DNA of 64,000 nucleotides. It comes from Aquiluna sp. GTDB taxonomy: Bacteria; Actinomycetota; Actinomycetes; Actinomycetales; Microbacteriaceae. The stretch spans positions 124,001 through 188,000 of the forward strand of contig JAGYIJ010000001.1 of NCBI GenBank assembly GCA_018402685.1. Reading direction: 5' to 3'. Made by a program: the position numbers and the translations under genes. Position 1 is the stretch's first letter; every line of letters begins with the position of its first letter. Shown piece after piece: positions 48,213-55,913 of this stretch. The notes beneath the pieces were generated by a model. It was not told the origin of the DNA. It made no database searches and saw nothing but the letters and a program-made list of their open reading frames with translations.

Positions 48213-48983
48213 ATGAAGCCGGAAACAAAACTTGGTAAGCAGCTGCAAACTTTCAACAGATTTGCAGGCATTTTCCACCTTATTCAAGCCGTCGTGCTGT
48301 TTTTCATCCTCAACGATGAAACCAAAATCCCGGTCATCACCCGCTTCTTCAATGACACCCCCGAGGGAATTCGCCCGCTAACCGAGACCCTGTTCGATTT
48401 TCCCGTCGCACTGATTGCACCGATCTTCTTATTGCTTTCAGCAGTAGCGCACCTACTTATCTCCGCACCTTTCTACATCCAGCGCTACGAGCAAAACATT
48501 GCCAAGGGCATCAACCCACCGCGCTGGTGGGAGTACTCAATTAGCTCCTCACTCATGCTGGTTGTGCTACTGATGCTTGGCGGTCTGATCGAGCTTTCTG
48601 CAGTCGTATTCGTCTTCACACTGAACTTCATCATGAACCTGATGGGGCTCATGATGGAAAAGCACAACCAGCTAACCGACAAGGTCAGCTGGTTGCCATT
48701 CAACATTGGTGTTGTTGCCGGAATCGTTCCATGGATTATGGGTGGCCTTTACTTCTGGGTCTCCACCAACAACATTGCTGACGCGATCCCTGTTTACGCA
48801 CAACTTGGCTTCCTGTTGACCTTTATCTTCTTCAACACCTTCGCCATCAACATGTTCTTGCAATACAAGAAGGTCGGGCCGTGGAAGAACTACCCATATG
48901 GTGAGAAGGCATACATCGTCCTCAGCCTGGTATCCAAATCAGTTCTTGGTTGGGTCATCGTTCTTGGAACGATGAACATCTAG
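48213..48983 (+). CDS. Heliorhodopsin
   Basis: Seven-helix retinal protein of 256 residues. The retinal-binding lysine is Lys242 in the last helix (LSLVSKSVLGW), a signature of heliorhodopsins. The counterion is Glu107 in RWWEYSISSS, at the same number as in the founding protein 48C12, and His22 and His80 match its conserved histidines. Heliorhodopsins face the opposite way in the membrane from type 1 rhodopsins and do not obviously pump ions. GAGAGG lies 8 bases before ATG 48213. Neither a retinal-forming oxygenase nor an ion-pumping rhodopsin is in this window. Confidence 0.93.
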   Translation: MKPETKLGKQLQTFNRFAGIFHLIQAVVLFFILNDETKIPVITRFFNDTPEGIRPLTETLFDFPVALIAPIFLLLSAVAHLLISAPFYIQRYEQNIAKGINPPRWWEYSISSSLMLVVLLMLGGLIELSAVVFVFTLNFIMNLMGLMMEKHNQLTDKVSWLPFNIGVVAGIVPWIMGGLYFWVSTNNIADAIPVYAQLGFLLTFIFFNTFAINMFLQYKKVGPWKNYPYGEKAYIVLSLVSKSVLGWVIVLGTMNI

Positions 48984-49002
48984 CTCCATACCCAACAGGC
49001 TC

Positions 49003-49806
49003 TTAGGATCCTTGCGCCTGGATTGGAACTCCAGCGACAGCTGGCTGCCTCAACCATTTGACGAATGCTCCGATACTCACGAGCACCAACACCGGTAGAA
49101 GGATCTGGACCGCAAGTATTATCGCCGGGTACTGCTGATTCCATTCAGTTTCAGCCATGTGCCGAGAGTAAATGCCCCAGAATGCCCAAACCAGCACCAT
49201 GGAGTATGCGGGCGAGGCATTCACCAGCGCGGTGGCGGAGCCAATAAGAACTGCAACAACCAAGATCACCACGGTCCATGACTCTGCAGTTAGGCCAAAG
49301 CCATCCCCCAAACCCTGCTGCACCAGCAGGGATGAGATGTTGGCAATGGTGGCTACAGTCACCCAACCGAAGTAGATGGCAAAAGGGATTCGAATTGTGA
49401 GAGTGCTCGCCAGGTCTTCACGCTTCGCAGTTGTTGCCTGATTGATTTTGAAGAGGCAAAAAAGTAGCAGCGCAAGAATGAGTGCCGAGACCCATAAGAG
49501 CTCTAAACGCCATGCAATGATCCAGGACCCGTTTAGCAAGTTGGCAGCAATAAACCAAGGTGTTATGGCCCTAATGGCTGGTGTATCAGTGGCCAACTGA
49601 GTGAGGCTGTAGACAGTTAGCCCAAGGTAGATCAAACCCCAGATTCCGAATGTGAAATCAATCGGTGCAAACAAAGTGTCGTATCGCCTTGAGACTGCAC
49701 CAACTGAAAGACCACTTAGGGGAAGCGCTGTTGCAACTGCGTTCATCACCAACACAAAGCCAAAGCTCGCTAGAGCAAGAATGCGTTGCGGCAGAAACTT
49801 AGCCAT
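49003..49806 (-). CDS. TspO/MBR-related tryptophan-rich sensory protein
   Basis: Membrane protein of 267 residues, longer than the 160-residue core TspO. Features include LFAPIDFTFGIWGLIYLGL, matching the family's TPPGWVFGxxW-like motif, RLELLWVSALILALL, and a YFGWVTVATIANIS segment; about seven hydrophobic segments are visible. TspO proteins bind tetrapyrroles and respond to light or oxygen in some bacteria. It is convergent with the heliorhodopsin gene, 19 bases apart. Confidence 0.7.
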   Translation of the reverse strand: MAKFLPQRILALASFGFVLVMNAVATALPLSGLSVGAVSRRYDTLFAPIDFTFGIWGLIYLGLTVYSLTQLATDTPAIRAITPWFIAANLLNGSWIIAWRLELLWVSALILALLLFCLFKINQATTAKREDLASTLTIRIPFAIYFGWVTVATIANISSLLVQQGLGDGFGLTAESWTVVILVVAVLIGSATALVNASPAYSMVLVWAFWGIYSRHMAETEWNQQYPAIILAVQILLPVLVLVSIGAFVKWLRQPAVAGVPIQAQGS

Positions 49807-49888
49807 GCCCTTGAGTAAACCACAGCTAAGCGGGGTTCTCTATCGCTCGTGACTCGAGGTTTGAGGGTTTATCGCATTATTTTCCTGG

Positions 49889-49961
49889 TGCACCCCCTGG
49901 GACTTGAACCCAGAACCCACTGATTAAGAGTCAGTTGCTCTGCCGATTGAGCTAGAGGTGC
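49889..49961 (-). tRNA. tRNA-Lys (CTT)
   Basis: A 73-base cloverleaf on the minus strand beginning GCACCTCTAGC. The anticodon arm ACTGACTCTTAATCAGT presents CTT, the T arm is CTGGGTTCAAGTCCCAG, and the acceptor stem closes GCACCTC with GGGGTGC, discriminator A. No clear terminator hairpin follows. Confidence 0.95.
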
Positions 49962-50028
49962 GACAGCCAGAAATACTAGCACTTATCGCCTTGCGCTTAC
50001 AGTTTCTAAGCCTTGTTAGCCTTGGCAG

Positions 50029-50463
50029 ATGGGTAATTACAGCATTACAAACATTGGCTCAATGGATTCATGGCGAGACCACTTTGGTGGGTTTGTTGAG
50101 GCCACCAACAAACAGGGCCGCCGGGTTGTCGATCACGAACTTGATGCCGAGATTATTGGGATTTCGGTGACCGCTTATGAACCAGGCGAGGAAGCTGGCT
50201 ACTGGCACTCCCACTCTGAGTTGGAGGAGGTCTATGTCTTTTTAGATGGCTATGGCCAGATGGGTCTAGATGACGAGGTCGTTGATACTGAGCCGGGAAC
50301 AGTGATTCATGTTGGCACCGGAGTGATGCGAACCTGGAGATGCAAACCGGATAGCCCCTCTCAACTGAGGTGGCTGTGTATCAGAGCAGGAACTGGACCC
50401 CTCGAAGCCATTCCTTCCGATGCGGTGCCCATAAGAGACATCCCGATGCCCTGGGCAAGGTAA
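50029..50463 (+). CDS. Cupin domain protein
   Basis: Single-domain cupin of 144 residues. The first metal-binding motif is HSHSELEEVYVFLDGYG and the second half includes DTEPGTVIHVGTGVMRTW. The metal and substrate are unknown. It is followed 10 bases later by the zinc-ribbon membrane protein on the same strand. Confidence 0.7.
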   Translation: MGNYSITNIGSMDSWRDHFGGFVEATNKQGRRVVDHELDAEIIGISVTAYEPGEEAGYWHSHSELEEVYVFLDGYGQMGLDDEVVDTEPGTVIHVGTGVMRTWRCKPDSPSQLRWLCIRAGTGPLEAIPSDAVPIRDIPMPWAR

Positions 50464-50472
50464 TCTCGAAGC

Positions 50473-50754
50473 ATGAACTGTTCAAGCTGTAACGCGGAGA
50501 ATGACCCCCAAGAACTTAGCTGTCGCGAATGCGGCAAGAGCCTTGCGAGATCTGAGGAAGACCTGCAAAAGGTCGACCCCAAGTCGACGGCACTGATTGG
50601 CTACGCAATCGGTGGTGTTGGTTTTGTCACCCTGTTTTTCGTCACCATCAACCTTGAGGCCTTGACTCTTTCTAGCCAGGACTACCTCATCCCACTGCTG
50701 CTTACAGCACTGGGAGCCGGCATCGTCTTTTACGCAAGAACACTAAAAAAGTAG
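50473..50754 (+). CDS. Zinc-ribbon membrane protein
   Basis: A 93-residue protein of unknown function: a rubredoxin-like knuckle (CSSC at 3-6, CREC at 17-20) followed by two hydrophobic segments (about 41-60 and 69-87). Proteins of this layout are common and unassigned. Confidence 0.55.
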   Translation: MNCSSCNAENDPQELSCRECGKSLARSEEDLQKVDPKSTALIGYAIGGVGFVTLFFVTINLEALTLSSQDYLIPLLLTALGAGIVFYARTLKK

Positions 50755-50860
50755 CAGCGCAAAACCCGCGTCCCAAAATGTTTCTGAACGCTTTTGGCGA
50801 AATCGAGTTTGGGGCACCAGCTCTGCTAATAACCTTGAGTAAATCGCCTAAGGAGCAGTG

Positions 50861-51334
50861 TTGACCGAGCAAGTTCAAAGGCTTCAAGCAGGACAGGATG
50901 TCCCTGAGTTTGAGCTGCAGGACCAAAACGGAGTGCTCAGACGCGCTAGCGAACTAACAAAGACCCCAACGATTCTCTACTTCTTCCCCGCGGCCGGTTC
51001 TCCGGGCTGCACCAAAGAGGCAAGCGACTTTGAAGCTAACCTCGACGAATTCAGCTCCCTTGGCTTTCAAATAGTCGGTGTCTCACCCGATTCAGTCGAA
51101 AAGCTAAAGAATTTTGAAGAGTCACACGAGCTCACATTTACCTTGCTCAGCGACCCGGATGTGGTCGCTCACAAGGCTTTTGGCGCTCACGGCGAGAAGA
51201 GTCTTTACGGAAGGCTCTACAAAGGCGTCTTGCGCTCAACCATTTTGATCAAGGACGGCAAGGTTTTAGAGGCGCTCTACAACGTCAAAGCCACCGGCCA
51301 CACAAACATGCTTCTGAGGCGATTAGGGAACTAG
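50861..51334 (+). CDS. BCP-type peroxiredoxin lacking the usual resolving cysteine
   Basis: Second bcp-like peroxidase, 157 residues from TTG 50861. That start is set by AAGGAG (50850-50855) at 5-base spacing; GTG 50858 would be too near. Peroxidatic Cys50 sits in GSPGCTKEASDF; where the paralogue has the resolving Cys, this protein has Ser55, so it is probably a one-cysteine enzyme or uses an external thiol. Other family stretches (STILIKDGKVLEALYNVKA) are normal. Its stop shares CTAG with the next gene. Confidence 0.88.
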   Translation: MTEQVQRLQAGQDVPEFELQDQNGVLRRASELTKTPTILYFFPAAGSPGCTKEASDFEANLDEFSSLGFQIVGVSPDSVEKLKNFEESHELTFTLLSDPDVVAHKAFGAHGEKSLYGRLYKGVLRSTILIKDGKVLEALYNVKATGHTNMLLRRLGN

Positions 51335-51714
51335 TTCTTCCCAAAGGCTGCCCGGGTTGCCTTTGACAAAAGCAAGAAAAAGGCGATTGTGCTGGGCAAG
51401 ATTGCCAGCCACCCAATCAGCAAGTTCCCAAACTCCCCACCAAAACTGGCAGCACCTATTGAGGCAATCAAAAGCTGAATCACCATGGCAGGGGTGTGGG
51501 CAGAGGGTCGAAGCCTGATTACCCCATAAGCGATATTGCTCACCCAAACAGTGGCTAAAAACACAATAAATGTGAGGCCCACGGCACTGATGAAAGAGGC
51601 CGAATCACCCGTAATTACTGAGTAAATCGACCATCCGAGCAATGCCCACAAAACCAGCGCCTGAAGCGAGAGCACTATGGCAATAGTGAGGTGACTTTTG
51701 GTCGGCATTGGCAA
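51331..51714 (-). CDS. Small membrane protein, four predicted TM segments
   Basis: A 127-residue hydrophobic protein I do not recognise. Segments are visible at about 10-33, 41-62, 76-92 and 98-117. It is divergent from whiB1 and convergent with the one-cysteine peroxiredoxin. No function can be assigned. Confidence 0.55.
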   Translation of the reverse strand: MPMPTKSHLTIAIVLSLQALVLWALLGWSIYSVITGDSASFISAVGLTFIVFLATVWVSNIAYGVIRLRPSAHTPAMVIQLLIASIGAASFGGEFGNLLIGWLAILPSTIAFFLLLSKATRAAFGKN

Positions 51715-51765
51715 TTGGGTATTGATTTCTGAGTTGGCCTGTGAAACGATTTTGGGGTTGCTAAA

Positions 51766-51780
51766 AGGATGTTACATCCT
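51766..51780. promoter_or_regulatory. Palindrome upstream of whiB1
   Basis: AGGATGTTACATCCT, 6-bp arms around TTA, 43 bases before the whiB1 start and 51 bases from the divergent gene. A regulator site is plausible; I cannot name the regulator. Confidence 0.4.
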
Positions 51781-51822
51781 GAACCGGCCTGACCAGTATC
51801 GACCTTAGGAATAACAGAACAT

Positions 51823-52077
51823 ATGGATATGCAGTGGCTAAATAAGGCCCGATGCCTCAACGAGGATCCAGAGCTTTTCTTCCCAGTGGGAAACACTGGG
51901 CCAGCTCTAGAGCAAATCGAGCAGGCCAAAACAATCTGCCGCCAATGTGATGTCTCCGCCCAGTGCCTCGAGTATGCAATCAAAGAAAACCAGGACACCG
52001 GTGTTTGGGGTGGCCTATCCGAGGATGAGCGCCGCTCGCTAAAGCGCCGCTACGCTCGCGCTCGTCGCGCAGGCTAG
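51823..52077 (+). CDS. whiB1: WhiB1-type [4Fe-4S] transcription factor
   Basis: WhiB-family protein of 84 residues whose iron-sulfur cluster tunes transcription through the housekeeping sigma factor. Four cysteines, Cys11, Cys39, Cys42 and Cys48, hold the cluster (C-x27-C-x2-C-x5-C). DPELFFPVGNTGPAL, the turn GVWGGLSEDERR and a basic tail KRRYARARR follow. The sequence and its position beside PdtaS match WhiB1 of mycobacteria. A second ATG two codons in (51829) is possible. Its stop overlaps pdtaS at CTAG. Confidence 0.93.
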   Translation: MDMQWLNKARCLNEDPELFFPVGNTGPALEQIEQAKTICRQCDVSAQCLEYAIKENQDTGVWGGLSEDERRSLKRRYARARRAG

Positions 52078-53504
52078 AGCGGAACCTCTAAAACAACCTT
52101 TGTTCCACCCCTAATTGGTGATGTCCAGGCAATGGTTCCACGCAGCTCTGACTCGACCAAGGTTCTGACAATTTGAGTCCCAAGCCCGGAACCAACTTTG
52201 CCCTCAGGTAAACCGACCCCGTCGTCAACCACCTCAATATGAAGTGTCTTTTTGTCGCGCTGGGCGCGGACAGAGATCTTTCCGGATCGGTCAACGATGC
52301 CGTGTTCAACTGCATTTGCAACGATTTCGGTCAGCACCAGAGCCAGCGTCGTGCTTCGCTCAGCGCTGAGATCGCCGAATGAGCCCTCAAGCTCCGAAGT
52401 AATTGTGTTGTGGTAGCTGGAGGTGGTTTCAGGAATCAGTTGCAAAATTCTCTTGAAGATCTGATCAAACGGCACCTCTTGGTCCACTCCCTCGGAGAGC
52501 ACGTCGTGGACCACGGCAATAGCGCTCACACGTCGTTGAGCCTGTTGCAGCGATGCCTTCACCTCCTCGGAGGAAGACTGCCTGGACTGAATTCTCAAAA
52601 GCGAGGAGACCGTTTGCAGGTTGTTTTTCACCCGATGGTGAATCTCCCGAATGGTTGCGTCTTTGGTGATCAGTTCGCGCTCTCTAAAGCGGAGCTCCGA
52701 AACGTCGCGGCAGAGCACAAAAGCGCCAATGCGTTTGCCGTTATCCATCAGCGGCACCGAGCGAACCGCAATTGTTAGGGCCTCAAACTCCAGATCGGTG
52801 CGCCAAGCACCCTTACCCGTTAGCACCAGCGGCAGACCCTCATCGACAGCACCAAAGCCAACCGGAACATTGTTCACCGTCTCTGAGAACAGCCTTCCCT
52901 CGAGTTCACCCACCACCCCGGCTCGACTAAAAATAGATAGCGCGGAGGGGCTAGCAAATAGCACTCGACCCGCTTCATCGAGCCGCACAAAACCATCATT
53001 CGCTCTTGGGGCGCCTCGCCGCTGCGCGGTGCCCGCCTCGCTCATTGGGAACTCTCCGGTTGCCACCATCTTGAGAAGCTGCTCCCCCGCTGCCACAAAG
53101 CTCAGCTGCAGTCTGTTCGGGAGCCTGGCCTCTCCCAGGTTGGTGTGCTTGGTGATGATGGCCAAGGGTCGATCTGGCGACTTCGACCCTTTTGAAAAAA
53201 CTGGATAGGCACTCACTCGGGTGGTACTGCCCTCATACTGTGCGACCTGCTGCGGCACAGCCACTGAACCAAGCTCCCAGGCCTGGTTTATGGTTTCCTC
53301 CCAATCGGACCGGGGCAGGTTTCCCGTGATATCTCTATAGAAGATCGTTGCCGCTGCAGCTGGGCGGGCGTGAGCGTGAGCCACCAGCTTTTTGCGCTGG
53401 GGCACCCACAGCACCAAATCCGAAAACGCCAGATCAGCAATTAGCTGCCAGTCGCCCAATAAGGAGCGCACCCAACTTTCATCGACCTGATTTTTTTCCA
53501 CCAC
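52074..53504 (-). CDS. pdtaS: PdtaS-type sensor histidine kinase
   Basis: Soluble kinase of 476 residues. There is no membrane segment. The N-terminal half is a GAF-like sensor, the middle a PAS domain (LDEAGRVLFASPSALSIF), and the HisKA_2 box is IREIHHRVKNNLQTVSSLLRI. The HATPase domain shows the N box (IVANAVEHGI) and G boxes (DDGVGLP, GSGLGTQIV). The known partner is the antiterminator PdtaR, not seen here. Synteny with whiB1 matches mycobacteria. Confidence 0.88.
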   Translation of the reverse strand: MVEKNQVDESWVRSLLGDWQLIADLAFSDLVLWVPQRKKLVAHAHARPAAAATIFYRDITGNLPRSDWEETINQAWELGSVAVPQQVAQYEGSTTRVSAYPVFSKGSKSPDRPLAIITKHTNLGEARLPNRLQLSFVAAGEQLLKMVATGEFPMSEAGTAQRRGAPRANDGFVRLDEAGRVLFASPSALSIFSRAGVVGELEGRLFSETVNNVPVGFGAVDEGLPLVLTGKGAWRTDLEFEALTIAVRSVPLMDNGKRIGAFVLCRDVSELRFRERELITKDATIREIHHRVKNNLQTVSSLLRIQSRQSSSEEVKASLQQAQRRVSAIAVVHDVLSEGVDQEVPFDQIFKRILQLIPETTSSYHNTITSELEGSFGDLSAERSTTLALVLTEIVANAVEHGIVDRSGKISVRAQRDKKTLHIEVVDDGVGLPEGKVGSGLGTQIVRTLVESELRGTIAWTSPIRGGTKVVLEVPL

Positions 53505-53524
53505 GAGTGTCGAGTTTAGCCTCG

Positions 53525-54370
53525 CTAGAGGTCCGCAATCTCAAGAGCGAGCAGTCTTAGCGCCTCTCTGGCCTTGGAGGATTTGGCAGCCATGAGAAGA
53601 GGCTGGCCTCGCTGCTGAGCGATGTCCATGGCTGCCCCGTCCTCGGCAATTGTTGTGTGAATCTTTAGTTGTGCGATTTGAAACATGGTGTCCCTCACCT
53701 GCCGTTCCGGATTTCTACCAAGCACCGAAGAGCGAACCCGATTGGCAATCGGCCAAAACTCAAAACCAGCCTCACGCAAGTCAGAGAGAAATCTATTCAC
53801 CCCCACCGGATCCGCTGCAAAGAAGCCAAGGGCTAGGTCTGAGAGCCTTATTGCCTCCGAGGCCGCAAAGTTCCTTGGGACATCGCTGGTTTGGCTAAAG
53901 AGCCCCTCTTCCAACTCGGATGCGACATCCACCAGGATGAAATCAAAGTTTTCCCTTGCGAACCGAAACAGCTCCGAGATGCCATCGCCATCAAGCTCTG
54001 GCCAGCGCGTGGGTGACTTTAGACCGGTCACCACTTGGAGCGAGGTCTTGCCAAACGAGAGCTCCTCGCCCAAGCGCTCCAGTTCGTCAAGTGTCAAGCG
54101 GCCGGTCTTTGCCAAGCGCAATACCGCGGTGATGCCAGGACCGGAATTCACTAGCCCAAGAAGCGCTGCGATTGAGGGTCGATAGCTATCGAGATCAATA
54201 ATCAGCACCCGCTTACCCAGTGATGCCAACTCAAAGCCGAGGTTCACCGTGGCAGTGGTTTTGCCGCTCCCCGCCGCTCCCCAGCAACTGACCACTCGGC
54301 CTCCGACCATGCGGTCAGTAACCAGCTGAAGCCTGGTGTCCGGCTGCTCAATCAGCGCTGCGGTGCTCAT
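53525..54370 (-). CDS. MinD/CpaE-like ATPase
   Basis: P-loop ATPase of 281 residues. The Walker A is a SIMIBI-type GAAGSGKTTATVNLG and the second motif is VLIIDLDSYRPSIAALLG. In pilus or Tad systems CpaE-like proteins place the secretion machine. Only a CpaB-like partner adjoins here; no CpaF ATPase or pilin is in the window. It overlaps the CpaB-like gene by 4 bases. Confidence 0.72.
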   Translation of the reverse strand: MSTAALIEQPDTRLQLVTDRMVGGRVVSCWGAAGSGKTTATVNLGFELASLGKRVLIIDLDSYRPSIAALLGLVNSGPGITAVLRLAKTGRLTLDELERLGEELSFGKTSLQVVTGLKSPTRWPELDGDGISELFRFARENFDFILVDVASELEEGLFSQTSDVPRNFAASEAIRLSDLALGFFAADPVGVNRFLSDLREAGFEFWPIANRVRSSVLGRNPERQVRDTMFQIAQLKIHTTIAEDGAAMDIAQQRGQPLLMAAKSSKAREALRLLALEIADL

Positions 54371-54948
54371 GACAGCGGCAACAGGTAGATTGCGGCCTCT
54401 TCGGTGAGTGCTTGCAGGACCAGGGTGGCTTGCTCCCTGGTGATTACAAGCTCTACCTCGGGAACCTCACCGGCAAACAGGCCCTCGCCATAAACCAAGT
54501 CTGTAACCAGTGCCGATGGCACCAAAAGCTGAGACTGGAACCCATCCTCGACCTCAACAACTTGCCAGATTGCCACCCTCGCGCCGGAAACTATTTGGCT
54601 TGCGGGTTTCAGGTTAGGCACAATCCGGATTGAAGTTTGATTCTGTCCCAGTGCTTGGCCCAGAGCTCTTTTGGGAATGAGCTCTCCGGCCGCCACCGGC
54701 AAAACCAAATAGCTGTCTCCAAGCTCTTCTGAGGTGACATAGTTCTGGGCTATGGAGCCTAGATCCAAGGCTTCGCTAGTTAGCGACTCGGCCCGCAACT
54801 GAGTACCGGGGGCTAGGTTGCTGGCTGCAATTAGGTAGCTGGGAAGTGGTCGATTTAGCCCGGCGATTGCAACCAGAACGAGAATTAGAAAGCTCCCCAC
54901 GATCAGGATCATTGTGTTGCTGGGCCTGGCCCTAAGTCTTTTTGCCAT
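54367..54948 (-). CDS. SAF-domain protein, CpaB-like
   Basis: Membrane-anchored protein of 193 residues with one N-terminal hydrophobic segment (about 12-30) and a SAF domain (YLIAASNLAPGTQLRAESL, VLPVAAGELIPKRALGQ). SAF domains occur in the pilus-assembly protein CpaB. It is coupled to the CpaE-like ATPase gene. A clear GGAG lies 4-6 bases before the ATG. Function in this genome is unknown. Confidence 0.65.
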   Translation of the reverse strand: MAKRLRARPSNTMILIVGSFLILVLVAIAGLNRPLPSYLIAASNLAPGTQLRAESLTSEALDLGSIAQNYVTSEELGDSYLVLPVAAGELIPKRALGQALGQNQTSIRIVPNLKPASQIVSGARVAIWQVVEVEDGFQSQLLVPSALVTDLVYGEGLFAGEVPEVELVITREQATLVLQALTEEAAIYLLPLS

Positions 54949-54987
54949 TTATGTCTCCTTTGGTAAAAAGCTCTCAGATTTTCTAAA

Positions 54988-55425
54988 TCAGTGATTTGAG
55001 TTATCCACAGCCACTATCTCGAGGCTCCTGATGGCGCTAATCGGCACCCAGCCCACACCCTTTGCAATTGCAACTCTGAGCCAGCCATTTTCTAGGTTGA
55101 GCAGCCAGCAGCTGCTCTGCTGGTCTGAAGTGGTGAGCCGCAGCCTTATCGGGGTGCGCTGCCTGGCCAGAAAATCCTGCAGCGTGAGCTCGGTGCGAAT
55201 TGGTAGATAGCTGCCCATGACCTGAGAGATTGTTTGCACTGGCAAGACCAACACCACCCCATGGTGCAGGCCGGCAACAAAGTCGAGTCCCAGCTGGGGT
55301 AGTCGTAACTCATACTCTCTGTCCTTTGTTGCCACCCTCACCAGATTTGGAGTGAGTGCTTCACCGAGACTGACAAATTCTTTTTCTAGTTCACTAATTA
55401 GATTCATGAGGCCATAGTTCAGCAT
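54988..55425 (-). CDS. Hypothetical protein upstream of the CpaB/CpaE-like pair
   Basis: A 145-residue soluble protein I do not recognise. It may start at ATG 55425 or six codons later at 55407 (MNLISELEKEFVSLG). It is rich in beta-strand-like segments (IRLRLTTSD, GWLRVAIAKGVGWVPISAI). Its spacing of 39 bases to the CpaB-like gene on the same strand suggests a unit. Function unknown. Confidence 0.5.
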   Translation of the reverse strand: MLNYGLMNLISELEKEFVSLGEALTPNLVRVATKDREYELRLPQLGLDFVAGLHHGVVLVLPVQTISQVMGSYLPIRTELTLQDFLARQRTPIRLRLTTSDQQSSCWLLNLENGWLRVAIAKGVGWVPISAIRSLEIVAVDNSNH

Positions 55426-55535
55426 TTTCAGAAACTCGAAAAAGAGTTATCCACAGGCCAAATATTTTGCTTTTTATATTTCCCACTAAAGCCGAGAATT
55501 CTAAAACCAATAACTATTTGATCCAGGGGGTTCAA

Positions 55536-55913
55536 GTGGCACAGCTAACAGCACCAGCAAAGACAATAATCAAGCAGCAGCCTGATCCTGCGCAGTTCTT
55601 CGCTCAGATTTCAGCTGCCTATATCGAAGTCTTGGCAGGGGTGAGAAGACCTGAGCAGCTTGCCCGCTGGTTATCTGATCGGGCCTACTACGACGTTTGT
55701 CAGCGTGCCAAAAGAGAGTCTCGAGCCAGGCAGCTGACGGGCACCAACACTCGCCCAGACATCGTGCTGAGAAACTCCAAAACCTTCCTGACCGACCTAA
55801 TGAGTTATCAAGGCGTTGTCGTGCTCCAGATATCTGGCAGCACCAGAGCGGTCTCTGTCAGAGCAGAGCTGGTCCACTCCCGCTATCGCATAACGGACCT
55901 CTGTCTGATCTAG
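55536..55913 (+). CDS. Rv3235-family protein
   Basis: Actinobacterial protein of 125 residues of unknown function, regularly found beside secA. GTG 55536 has AGGGGG 5 bases upstream; the longer upstream frame lacks such support. [34 protein letters not shown] is the family's core. It is convergent with secA, sharing CTAG. Confidence 0.72.
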   Translation: MAQLTAPAKTIIKQQPDPAQFFAQISAAYIEVLAGVRRPEQLARWLSDRAYYDVCQRAKRESRARQLTGTNTRPDIVLRNSKTFLTDLMSYQGVVVLQISGSTRAVSVRAELVHSRYRITDLCLI

